This document shows, in pieces, positions 7,981 to 15,995 of a DNA stretch of 38,940 nt (position 1 is its first letter; the number at the start of each line of letters is the position of its first letter). Under the pieces are notes generated by a model that did no database searches, was not told where the DNA came from, and worked only from the letters and a program-made list of their open reading frames with translations. Both the position numbers and the translations under genes were made by a program. The DNA comes from Clostridia bacterium. Its GTDB lineage: Bacteria > Bacillota > Clostridia > Oscillospirales > CAG-272. Location: contig JAFQFS010000050.1 of the NCBI GenBank assembly GCA_017398585.1, positions 1-38,940 of the forward strand, written 5' to 3'.

Positions 7981-9867
7981 ATGTATAATACCGATAAATT
8001 TGATGTAGCCGTGATCGGCGCGGGGCATGCCGGGGTGGAAGCCGCACTGGCGTGTGCGCGGATCGGGCTGAATACAGCGCTGTTCACGCTGTCGCTGGAT
8101 GCGGTGGCGAATATGCCGTGCAATCCGTCCATCGGCGGGACGGGAAAGGGACATCTGGTATTTGAGATCGACGCGATGGGCGGGGAAATGGGATATGCCG
8201 CTGACCGCGTGACCATGCAGTCCCGGACGCTGAATACAAGCAAAGGTGCGGCGGTGCGCTCGAAGAGAGTGCAGGCCGACCGCAGAAAATATTCCGACCT
8301 TATGAAGGAGACGCTCGAGCATACTGAAAATCTTCGTATTATTCAGGCGGAGGTTACCGAAGTGTTCACGGAAGAGGGGGAGAACGGCAGACGCCGGGTC
8401 ACCGGCATCCGGACGGAACCGTGCGGCGATTTCGAATGCCGTGCCGCGATCATCTGCACCGGGACGTACCTCGGCGGCGTCACGCACGTAGGAAACGTGC
8501 ATAAGGCGTCCGGACCGGACAACTCCCTTCCGTCGAGCGGACTGACGCCCTGCCTGGCGGCACTCGGCGTGGAGCTGATGCGCTTCAAGACCGGCACGCC
8601 GCCTCGCATCCACCGCCGTTCCATCGATTTTTCCGTCCTCGAACGTCAGGACGGCGAGGAGTACATTACGCCGTACTCCACACGCACGGATCCCGCCGCG
8701 CTTAACGGCATCCGTCAGGTGCCGTGCCACGTGGTCTACACCAACGAGGAAACGCACAATATCATAAAAAACAACATTCACCGCTCGCCGCTGTATTCCG
8801 GTCAGATCCACGGAACCGGACCGCGCTACTGCCCGTCCATTGAGGACAAGGTCGTCCGTTTTGCGGATAAGGAACGGCATCAGCTGTTTGTCGAGCCCAT
8901 GGGCGACAATACCGACGAAATCTATCTGCAGGGCTTCTCGTCGTCCCTTCCGGCGGATGTACAGGTACAGATGCTGCACTCGCTGAAGGGGTTCGAGCAT
9001 GCCGAAATCATGCGCTACGCCTACGCGATCGAGTACGACTGTATCAATCCGCTCGAGCTTTACGGTACGCTGGAAATGAAGAAGGTTGCCGGTTTGTTCG
9101 GCGCGGGACAGTTCAACGGGACATCCGGCTACGAGGAAGCGGCGGCACAGGGACTTCTTGCGGGCATGAACGCATCGCTGTATGTGCGCGGGATGGAACA
9201 GATCATTCTGCCGCGCCATTCGTCGTACCTCGGCACGCTCATCGACGACCTTGTCACAAAGGGAACGAACGAGCCGTACCGCATCATGACGGGGCGGAGC
9301 GAATACCGTCTGCTGATCCGTCAGGACAACGCGGAGGAACGTCTGTCGAAGTACGCGCACTACGCGGGACTGCTCTCCGACGAGCGTTACGCGGAAACGG
9401 TTGCGCGGACACAGGCGGTCACGGACGAGATCGAACGTCTGCGGCATGTGAACGTCGGTCCGACGTCGGGCATCAACGGACTGCTCGAGGAACGCGGCAC
9501 GACGCCGATTTCGTCGGGGGCGAACTTATGCGACATCATCCGCCGTCCGGGACTGGACTATGCATCCACGGCGGCATTTGACCCGCACCGTCCGGAACTT
9601 CCGCGGAATCTCGCGGAACGCGTGGAGACGGAGATCAAGTACGAAGGGTACATCAAGCATCAGCTTGAGGAAGTTGCACGTCAGCAGAAGTCGGAAGACA
9701 CACGTCTGTCACAGGATATTGATTATTCGCAGATCAGGGGTCTGCGTCTGGAAGCGGCGCAGAAGCTCGACAAGGTAAAGCCCGCGACGATCGGACAGGC
9801 AGCGCGGATATCGGGGGTGAATCCTGCGGATATCACGGTACTGCTGATTTACTTACAGGGTAAGTGA
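7981..9867 (+). CDS. mnmG: tRNA uridine-5-carboxymethylaminomethyl modification enzyme MnmG (GidA)
   Basis: This FAD enzyme works with MnmE (GTPase) to install the cmnm5 group on the wobble uridine of some tRNAs. The 628-residue length matches the family. Seen are the FAD-binding GAGHAGVEAA motif near residue 13, the hallmark CNPSIGGTGKGH region with its catalytic Cys, the KTGTPPRIH motif, and the C-terminal helical domain with the SRxxxRLSQDIDY-type segment (DTRLSQDIDYSQIRGL) that contacts MnmE and tRNA. The start is the ATG preceded by GGAGGG (7966-7971); an in-frame upstream ATG would overlap the promoter. mnmE, often a neighbour, is not in the window. Confidence 0.98.
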   Translation: MYNTDKFDVAVIGAGHAGVEAALACARIGLNTALFTLSLDAVANMPCNPSIGGTGKGHLVFEIDAMGGEMGYAADRVTMQSRTLNTSKGAAVRSKRVQADRRKYSDLMKETLEHTENLRIIQAEVTEVFTEEGENGRRRVTGIRTEPCGDFECRAAIICTGTYLGGVTHVGNVHKASGPDNSLPSSGLTPCLAALGVELMRFKTGTPPRIHRRSIDFSVLERQDGEEYITPYSTRTDPAALNGIRQVPCHVVYTNEETHNIIKNNIHRSPLYSGQIHGTGPRYCPSIEDKVVRFADKERHQLFVEPMGDNTDEIYLQGFSSSLPADVQVQMLHSLKGFEHAEIMRYAYAIEYDCINPLELYGTLEMKKVAGLFGAGQFNGTSGYEEAAAQGLLAGMNASLYVRGMEQIILPRHSSYLGTLIDDLVTKGTNEPYRIMTGRSEYRLLIRQDNAEERLSKYAHYAGLLSDERYAETVARTQAVTDEIERLRHVNVGPTSGINGLLEERGTTPISSGANLCDIIRRPGLDYASTAAFDPHRPELPRNLAERVETEIKYEGYIKHQLEEVARQQKSEDTRLSQDIDYSQIRGLRLEAAQKLDKVKPATIGQAARISGVNPADITVLLIYLQGK

Positions 9868-9879
9868 AGAAAAACACCC

Positions 9880-10309
9880 CTATGGGGTGGAAGGAAGAAA
9901 AATGACCCGAAGGTCATTTTTCAATAATTTTCATGTCCCTACGCGGGACGGGCGCACAAGAGACCCGGTCGCGGGCCTCTTGTGAATCTCCGCGACCAAA
10001 GGAGGGGAAGTTTCCCCTCCTCTGGACTCTTCCCCTCGGATGATGCGCTAACCGCGGGGGGCTAAGGATAAAGTATATTTTGTAGCCGGAAGTTGGGCTT
10101 TTTCCGCGGTTAGCCTATATCTGCGTAACCCTTACACCGGTATGTACGTGTCGAGTTATTTCCTGATTGTTCAGCTAAACGAGCGCAAGGAGAATCCAAG
10201 GGGGAACCCCCTTGGTCGGGGTGATTCACAAGAGGGCCGCGACCGGTCCTCTTGTGCGCCGCCACGCGCAGTGGCATAAAAATTGAAAAACGCTTCAGCG
10301 TTTTTCGTC
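9880..10309 (+). repeat. MITE-like intergenic repeat, copy C
   Basis: This full-looking copy fills the 500-base gap between mnmG and the PLP enzyme gene. In order it has the hairpins CACCCC/GGGGTG and AATGACC/GGTCATT, a left terminal arm containing ACAAGAG...CTCTTGT, the GAGGGGAA/TTCCCCTC hairpin, core arms GCTAACCGCGG (10047-10057) and CCGCGGTTAGC (10104-10114), the CCAAGGGGG/CCCCCTTGG hairpin, a right arm that is the reverse complement of the left, and an AAAAACGC/GCGTTTTT hairpin. Nothing coding was seen. Confidence 0.82.
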
Positions 10310-10370
10310 CTAATAAATCAAACCTAAAGTTTGCACATACAAAATTTTGTAATACAGAAAGAGTTGTATC

Positions 10371-11696
10371 ATGAATATATCCACCACCATCCGCGCACTC
10401 GCGGATCAGGCGGAACGTGAAATGTCCGCCATTTTCACCGACATCGACGCGATTTCGCGTTTCAATACCGAGCATGTCCTCGACTGTTTCCGGAAGTGCG
10501 AGGTGTCCGAATCCCTGTTCGCTCCCTCCACCGGCTACGGCTACGGCGACCGCGGACGCGACGTTATCGACATCCTCGCCGCGAAAATCTTCCGCGCCGA
10601 AGCGGGATTCATGCGGACATCGCTCCTTTCCGGTACGCATACCCTTGCCGTCGGTCTGTTCGGTATCCTCCGTCCGGGCGATATCATGCTCTCCATTTCC
10701 GGCACACCCTACGATACCCTTCTTGACGTCATCGGCATCGACGGAAACGCCCGGCCGAACGGCAAGAACGGCGACGGCTCCCTCGCCGATTTCGGGGTGA
10801 CCTTCATGAAGACCGACCTTCAGCCCCGTGACGCGGAAGGTCTTCCGTTCGACTTCGACGCTATGCACGCGATCCTCGCCGAATACGGCGACCGCGTGAA
10901 GATGGTCTACGTCCAGCGCTCGAAGGGCTACGCCGACCGCCCGACGCTGACCGTGCGCGAGATCCGCCGTGCGGCATATGAGGTTGCGGTATTTGCAGAA
11001 AAAAACGGTATGAAAAAGCCGGTGTTCATGGTGGACAACTGTTACGGCGAGTTCACCGAGATTGAAGAACCGTGCGCGAATCCTCTGAACGGTGCGGCAG
11101 ACGAATGCGCCGTTGACCTCATGGCGGGTTCGCTTATCAAGAATCCGGGCGGCGGTATGGCAGACATCGGCGGTTATATCGTCGGTACGCAGGAAGCGGT
11201 TGACCTCTGCGGCTACCGTCTGACCTCTCCCGGGGTAGGCCTGGAAGTGGGTGCGTCCCTCGGACAGAACCGCAACCTGATCAAGGGCTTATTCTACGCG
11301 CCGCACACCGTTGCGCAGGCGATGAAGACCGCGCATCTGGCGGCATACATGTTCGAAAAGCTGGGTTACCGTGTGAATCCGGAATGGCAGGTACGCCGCA
11401 GTGATATTGTACAGGCGGTGGACTGCGATGCACCGGAAAAGCTGGTGGCATTCTGTCAGGGCATTCAGTCGGCATCGCCGATCGACGCGCACGTGACGCC
11501 GTATCCGTGGGAAATGCCCGGATATGCGGATCCCGTCATCATGGCGGCGGGAGCATTTGTCGGCGGAGCGTCGATCGAATTATCCGCGGACGGTCCGATG
11601 CGTGCGCCGTACACGGCGTTCATGCAGGGCGGACTGACGTATGAAAGTGCGCGGCTGGGGATTATGTCCGCCGCGGACAAGGTAAACGCTGTTTGA
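10371..11696 (+). CDS. Methionine gamma-lyase family PLP-dependent protein (YnbB-like, 'aluminum resistance')
   Basis: The 441-residue protein belongs to the fold-type I PLP enzymes of the YnbB group, annotated as methionine gamma-lyase family or aluminum-resistance protein. Visible are the N-terminal GYGYGDRGRD segment, the cofactor-stacking region RTSLLSGTHTLAVGLFGILRPGD, VDNCYGEFTE with the Asp that contacts the PLP nitrogen, and the Schiff-base lysine in AGSLIKNPGGGMADIGGYI. The length is usual (about 420-440). The actual substrate of this family is not settled. It stands alone between two copies of the MITE-like repeat. A modest AAAGAG lies before the ATG, and no convincing promoter was seen. 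Confidence 0.93.
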   Translation: MNISTTIRALADQAEREMSAIFTDIDAISRFNTEHVLDCFRKCEVSESLFAPSTGYGYGDRGRDVIDILAAKIFRAEAGFMRTSLLSGTHTLAVGLFGILRPGDIMLSISGTPYDTLLDVIGIDGNARPNGKNGDGSLADFGVTFMKTDLQPRDAEGLPFDFDAMHAILAEYGDRVKMVYVQRSKGYADRPTLTVREIRRAAYEVAVFAEKNGMKKPVFMVDNCYGEFTEIEEPCANPLNGAADECAVDLMAGSLIKNPGGGMADIGGYIVGTQEAVDLCGYRLTSPGVGLEVGASLGQNRNLIKGLFYAPHTVAQAMKTAHLAAYMFEKLGYRVNPEWQVRRSDIVQAVDCDAPEKLVAFCQGIQSASPIDAHVTPYPWEMPGYADPVIMAAGAFVGGASIELSADGPMRAPYTAFMQGGLTYESARLGIMSAADKVNAV

Positions 11697-11715
11697 GGAA
11701 CAGCTTACAGCCGTG

Positions 11716-12156
11716 AAAAAAACACCCCTACGGGGTGGAAGGAGGAAAAATGACCTTTGGTCATTTTTCTAAAATTTTTATGTCCCTGCGCGGGACGGGC
11801 GCACAAGAGACCCGATCGCGGGCCTCTTGTGAATCTCCGCGACCAAAGGAGGGGAAGTTTCCCCTCCTCTGGACTCTTCCCCTCGGATGATGCGCTAACC
11901 GCGGGGGCTAAGGATATAGTATATTTTGTAGCCGGAAGTTAGGCTTTTTCCGCGGTTAGCCTATATCTGCGCAACCCTTACACCGGTATGTACGTGTCGA
12001 TGGTTGTCTCAACTATTCAGCTTCAGAAGCGAGAGGTGTCCAGAGGACACTTCCTCTGGTCGTGGAGAGTCAAGAGAGGACCGCGACCGGTCCTCTTTTG
12101 CGCCGTGCCGCGCAGGCACATAAAAATTGAAAAACGCCTTCAGGCGTTTTTCTCCC
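11716..12156 (+). repeat. MITE-like intergenic repeat, copy D
   Basis: This copy fills the gap between the PLP enzyme and the DUF2974 gene. The left half is almost identical to copy C, with core arms GCTAACCGCGG (11894-11904) and CCGCGGTTAGC (11950-11960). The right half instead resembles copy B, with CTATTCAGCTTCA and the GAGGACCGCGACCGGTCCTC hairpin. It therefore looks like a mosaic of two subtypes. It ends at an AAAAACGCC/GGCGTTTTT hairpin, followed by a TCCAAAC/GTTTGGA hairpin. Confidence 0.82.
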
Positions 12157-12188
12157 TTATAAATCCAAACGAACGGTTTGGATTCCCC

Positions 12189-13271
12189 TCACTCCACGGC
12201 GGATTCCGCAAGCCGTTTGATGAATTCGTAAACCTGATCCTTCGTCTCACGTTCGAGATGCCCGAACGTCCGGAGAATTACCGCAATGCTGTTCAGACGG
12301 CCTTCCGTAAGGTCGGATACCGTCTTCGCTCCTGTGGATTCAAGAACGCTGAACAGCGTTTCCGTGAACTTCCGGCGTTCTTCGCTGTCCAGCTTCGAAA
12401 GCCACGAACGCAGTACCTGGTCGTTCCGCTTCCCCTGACGCGATAACCCGTCCAGATGGATGAACTGCGGCCCTACCACACTCCACGAAAACGGATCGTG
12501 CTGGAATAAACCGTTGTGGATCGTGCTTTCGATCACGCGGTAGTCCCCGTCGTGCTCGAGCAGCATCCCGATCACGGAGGACTGCGGTACAAACGTTACC
12601 ACGCGTCCTGCAATCGCACGGTATTCCGCCGAATCAAGGACGTGCCCGAGAAATCCCGGTCCGTCGTTGCTGTACGCGTTCACAATGCGCGGCTGGACGT
12701 ACGAAGGCACAAACGCCGCGGCATACACGGAAAGATTTCCGCCCTTCGAATGTCCGCCGATCCGGATGTCTCCGCGGTAGACCGACGCAACGTCCGCGAC
12801 ATAGGCGGCGGCAAGTTCCTGCGAACGGATCGGACATGTGAAACTGAGGTTGAAGTCTTCACGCCAGCCGGCGAGGGAATCGTCCGTCCCGCGGAATGCG
12901 ATGAAAACAGAATTGTCCGGCAGAATGTACGTGATTGCCGCAAACTGCATCGGTTCCGCTTCGTCGGTGATATTGACGTAGTAGGCGGCGTAAATCTCCG
13001 AAAAACGTTCCGAGGACGCCGCGCGGCGGAACAGATCCGTCGTCTCACCCGGAACGATCACGCCGAAATCTTCGCCTGCGGGGAAGTTTTCCTCGTAGCG
13101 GCGCAGGCACTCCGACAGACGTACCGGCGTTCCGAGCAGAGCGGACGGAACAATGTTCCGGTATTCAATGAACGATAACATGGATAAAATGAGGTTGTCC
13201 ACCTCGTTGAACGGTGCGGTCCGGAACGACAGGTCGCCGCGCCAGATAAGATAATCGAAAATGTTGGGCAT
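12189..13271 (-). CDS. DUF2974 / Mbeg1-like alpha/beta-hydrolase family protein
   Basis: The 360-residue protein starts at the ATG giving MPNIFDYLIWRGD, preceded by AAGGAG; the longer in-frame ORF to 13,490 would overlap holA and lacks support. It fits the DUF2974 (Mbeg1-like) family: the opening IFDYLIWRGDLSF, then VFIAFRGTDDSLAGWREDF and a lipase-type nucleophile elbow IGGHSKGGNLSVYAA (Ser in GHSKGG). An Asp/His completing a triad would be expected downstream (an Asp-rich stretch and FIHLDG are seen), but is not certain. Members are common in Firmicutes and are presumed lipases or esterases with no settled role. It is divergent from holA, with 132 bases between the two starts. Confidence 0.88.
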   Translation of the reverse strand: MPNIFDYLIWRGDLSFRTAPFNEVDNLILSMLSFIEYRNIVPSALLGTPVRLSECLRRYEENFPAGEDFGVIVPGETTDLFRRAASSERFSEIYAAYYVNITDEAEPMQFAAITYILPDNSVFIAFRGTDDSLAGWREDFNLSFTCPIRSQELAAAYVADVASVYRGDIRIGGHSKGGNLSVYAAAFVPSYVQPRIVNAYSNDGPGFLGHVLDSAEYRAIAGRVVTFVPQSSVIGMLLEHDGDYRVIESTIHNGLFQHDPFSWSVVGPQFIHLDGLSRQGKRNDQVLRSWLSKLDSEERRKFTETLFSVLESTGAKTVSDLTEGRLNSIAVILRTFGHLERETKDQVYEFIKRLAESAVE

Positions 13272-13403
13272 GGGGGGTCTCCTTGGGATGAAAGCGGTTT
13301 TCTGCTGTACCTTCATTCTACCCGATGAATATGAAGAAAGATACGCTCCCTTCATGAACAGATCTTTAATTTCCATATATTTCCAAAGAAAGGCGGTGCG
13401 CGC

Positions 13404-14477
13404 ATGACCGAGACCGAATTTCGCAGCGATATCAAGTCCCCGAAGGGGATCTACTTCTTCTACGGCGAGGAAGACTACATGAAAAATCATTACGCCGCGC
13501 AGATCAAGGCGGCGGTGGTGACGGATCCCGGGTTTGCGGCGTTCAATTATGCCCGTTTTTCCGACGATTCCTATGACCTCGAAGCTATCCGCGAGGCGGT
13601 GCTTGCCCCTCCGGTGATGGCGGAGAAAAAGCTCGTTGATATTTCGCTGTCAGACCTCGATAAACTGCTGAACGAAAAGGAGCGCACGGCGCTTCTTGAG
13701 ATGCTGACCGACGCGTTTGACGACGGTGCGGACGACGGCATGGCGCTGTCCCTGTTTGGAGAGAGTGCCGGTGTGGCGGACTCGGTTGTTGTGATCCTGC
13801 GGGTGGCGGCGAACGGATTTGACGCGGGAACAGCGAAGCGGCCGTCCGCGTTCCTGAAAAACGCGGGGAAGATCATGAAGACCGTGCAGTTTGACTTTCA
13901 GACGGACGCGCGGCTCGTGCGCTGGATCGAGAGGCACTTCGCGGAATACGGTCTGACGGTGTCTCAGCCGGCGGCGATGCGGATCCTGAACCTCTGCGGA
14001 CGGTCGATGTTCCGTCTGTCGGGGGAACTCGCGAAAACGGCGGCGTACACGGCGGAATCCGGACGCACGGAAGTGACGGCGGACGACGTGGACCAGACCG
14101 TGACCCGCACGGACGAGGATGATGCGTTCCGTCTCGCGAACTGCGTACTGGAAGGGAACATCACGGCGGCGCTCGACGCGCTGGCGGTCAAGATGCGCAA
14201 ACGGGAGGAACCGATTGTCGTTCTCTCCCAGATCACGCGGGTGTTCTGCGACCTCGCGGCGGCGGCGCACGCCCTTGAAGAAGGCATGAGCAGTGCGGAA
14301 TTCGCGAAAATCATGAAAATGCACTCCTACAAAGCGGGGCTGTACCTGAACGCTGCCCGGACGCGCCCGGCAGACTACTTCGACCGCGCGGCGGCACGCT
14401 GCGCGGAAGCCGACCGCAAAATCAAATCCACCCCCCTCGGCTACGCCGTCATCGAACGCCTCATCTGCGGAGGCTGA
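13404..14477 (+). CDS. holA: DNA polymerase III subunit delta
   Basis: Delta is the clamp-loader subunit that opens the beta sliding clamp. The 357-residue protein opens with KGIYFFYGEEDYMKNHY, the usual start of the N-terminal AAA+-like domain, which as expected lacks a functional Walker A. Next comes a clamp-interaction region, then the collar domain with the conserved AFRLANCVLEGN segment and a closing SYKAGLYLNAAR region. About 340 residues is normal for the family. The start ATG at 13,404 has AAAGGCGG upstream. A perfect 15-bp hairpin follows the stop. Confidence 0.93.
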   Translation: MTETEFRSDIKSPKGIYFFYGEEDYMKNHYAAQIKAAVVTDPGFAAFNYARFSDDSYDLEAIREAVLAPPVMAEKKLVDISLSDLDKLLNEKERTALLEMLTDAFDDGADDGMALSLFGESAGVADSVVVILRVAANGFDAGTAKRPSAFLKNAGKIMKTVQFDFQTDARLVRWIERHFAEYGLTVSQPAAMRILNLCGRSMFRLSGELAKTAAYTAESGRTEVTADDVDQTVTRTDEDDAFRLANCVLEGNITAALDALAVKMRKREEPIVVLSQITRVFCDLAAAAHALEEGMSSAEFAKIMKMHSYKAGLYLNAARTRPADYFDRAAARCAEADRKIKSTPLGYAVIERLICGG

Positions 14478-14506
14478 CGGCGGAGAATGGGGAGACGGGA
14501 GACGTT

Positions 14507-14539
14507 GGGGAGAAACTTTTTGAGAAAAAGTTTCTCCCC
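14507..14539. terminator. Perfect 15-bp hairpin after holA
   Basis: GGGGAGAAACTTTTT (14507-14521) pairs exactly with AAAAAGTTTCTCCCC (14525-14539) across a 3-base loop. No T-run follows on the plus strand, so it may act as an mRNA 3'-end stabiliser or weak terminator. The words AAACTTTTT/AAAAAGTTT link it to the second repeat family. Confidence 0.55.
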
Positions 14540-14679
14540 AAACCCCGTTTCAAAAACTTTTAAACGAATGAGTGAACGAAGTTTGGGTGCGGATTTGGAG
14601 TATCTTGATTTTGTAAAGCTGACAGAATTTTTAATAACGAACGATTTGCATATACTATGTCCGAAATAATAGATTGAAG

Positions 14680-14722
14680 CTTTTTGAAAGGGGACGAGAC
14701 TTACTTCGTAAGTCTCCGGGGA
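14680..14722 (+). repeat. Hairpin repeat, second family, in the leader of the histidine phosphatase
   Basis: GAGACTTAC/GTAAGTCTC pairs across a 3-base loop within a block that reads TTTTTGAAAGGGGACGAGAC and is nearly identical to 18,115-18,160 upstream of spoIIE. It lies directly upstream of the phosphatase start codon and seems to have no ORF of its own. Confidence 0.6.
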
Positions 14723-14733
14723 AACGATATATC

Positions 14734-15390
14734 ATGAAAACAAACCTGATTCTGATCCGACACGGGTACAGTACGGCGAATGAGGCAGATGTGTTTGCGG
14801 GATTTTACGATGCCGAGCTGACGGCGAAGGGGATGCGGCAGGCGGAAAAGTGTGCCGACGCGCTGAAGGATGAGTACATCGATGCCGTTTATGCGAGCGA
14901 TCTCAGGCGGGCGTTCCGGACGGCGGAGCCGGTTGCGGCGTCGCACGGGCTCCCGCTGATTCCCGAGCCCGGCATGCGGGAGATCTTCGCGGGTGAATGG
15001 GAAGGGCTGACGTTCCGCGCGCTGGCCGAACGGTTTCCCGAAGACGTCCATGTGTGGATGACTGACATCGGCAATTCGCGCTGCACGGGCGGGGAGAGCG
15101 TGAAGGAGTTTTCCGCGCGCATTCTTTCCACCGTTGACAGAATTGCGGCGGCGAACGCCGGAAAGACTGTCTGTATCGGCACGCACGCGACTCCCATCCG
15201 CGCGGTCTGTACGGCTGCGGCGGGACTTCCCGCCGGACGTATGGCGGAGATCCCGTGGGTGCGCAACGCGAGCATCAGCCGCTTTGTCTGGGAGGACGGC
15301 GTGTTGACTGCCGTTTCCGTCGGTGAAACCGCACATCTCGGCGACGACGAAACGCCTCCGCTCCCCGTTACGCTGGATCCGGAGGAGTGA
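14734..15390 (+). CDS. Histidine phosphatase family protein (phosphoglycerate mutase-like)
   Basis: The 218-residue protein begins at the ATG giving MKTNLILIRHGYST; the longer frame from 14,674 runs through the repeat and is unlikely. LIRHG carries the phospho-accepting His. MREIFAGEWEGL holds the conserved Glu, YASDLRRAFRTAEP has the second conserved Arg, and VCIGTHATPIRA has the second catalytic His. This is the branch that includes cofactor-dependent phosphoglycerate mutases and cobalamin or sugar phosphatases; substrate cannot be assigned. Its end is coupled to the Toprim gene, whose start lies nine bases downstream. Confidence 0.93.
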   Translation: MKTNLILIRHGYSTANEADVFAGFYDAELTAKGMRQAEKCADALKDEYIDAVYASDLRRAFRTAEPVAASHGLPLIPEPGMREIFAGEWEGLTFRALAERFPEDVHVWMTDIGNSRCTGGESVKEFSARILSTVDRIAAANAGKTVCIGTHATPIRAVCTAAAGLPAGRMAEIPWVRNASISRFVWEDGVLTAVSVGETAHLGDDETPPLPVTLDPEE

Positions 15391-15398
15391 GGAACGCG

Positions 15399-15995
15399 AT
15401 GATCAAGCTGAACATTCCCGTCCTTGTGGAAGGAAAGTATGACAAAATAAAAATAAAATCCATCGTTGACGCGGCGGTGATCGCGACCGATGGATTCGGT
15501 GTATTCAACAATGCGGAAAAGCGCGCGCTTATCCGCCGTCTCGGGGCAAAGGGCGTGGTGATCCTCTCCGACAGCGACGGCGGCGGACGCGTGATCCGTT
15601 CGCATCTGCGCGGTATGCTCGGCGGAATTCCCGTGTATGACCTGTACACGCCCCAGATCGAGGGGAAGGAACGCCGCAAGGCCGCGCCGTCGAAGGCGGG
15701 CTACCTCGGCGTCGAGGGGGTTCCTGCGGACGTTCTGCGCGCAATTTTCGAAAAATTCGCTGCCGCTCATCCCGAACTTTGCGGGGACGGCGGGGATGTC
15801 ACGGAGAAATCCGGCATCACGGGAGCACAGATGTACGAACTTGGTCTGACCGGACGGGACAATTCCGCCGTGCTGCGGGATGACGTGTGCCGACGACTCG
15901 GACTTCCCGCGGGGATGTCCGCGAAGGCGTTTGCCGAGGCGGTGAATCTCGTTTCGGGATATGATGAGGTCGCGGGGATCGTTTCGGGGGAATGA
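15399..15995 (+). CDS. Toprim domain protein, RNase M5-like with DUF4093
   Basis: The 198-residue protein opens with MIKLNIPVLVEGKYDKIKI, the Toprim start with its catalytic Glu. VVILSDSDGGGRVIR is the Toprim DxD motif. The C-terminal half (from about residue 110) matches the DUF4093 region seen in the RNase M5-like family of Firmicutes. Family members mature 5S rRNA, but M5-like paralogues with DUF4093 are often left unassigned, so RNase M5 is likely and not certain. The ATG at 15,399 is preferred over a GTG at 15,387 that overlaps the previous gene. Its TGA stop abuts the stop of the convergent ABC-F gene with no base between. Confidence 0.85.
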   Translation: MIKLNIPVLVEGKYDKIKIKSIVDAAVIATDGFGVFNNAEKRALIRRLGAKGVVILSDSDGGGRVIRSHLRGMLGGIPVYDLYTPQIEGKERRKAAPSKAGYLGVEGVPADVLRAIFEKFAAAHPELCGDGGDVTEKSGITGAQMYELGLTGRDNSAVLRDDVCRRLGLPAGMSAKAFAEAVNLVSGYDEVAGIVSGE

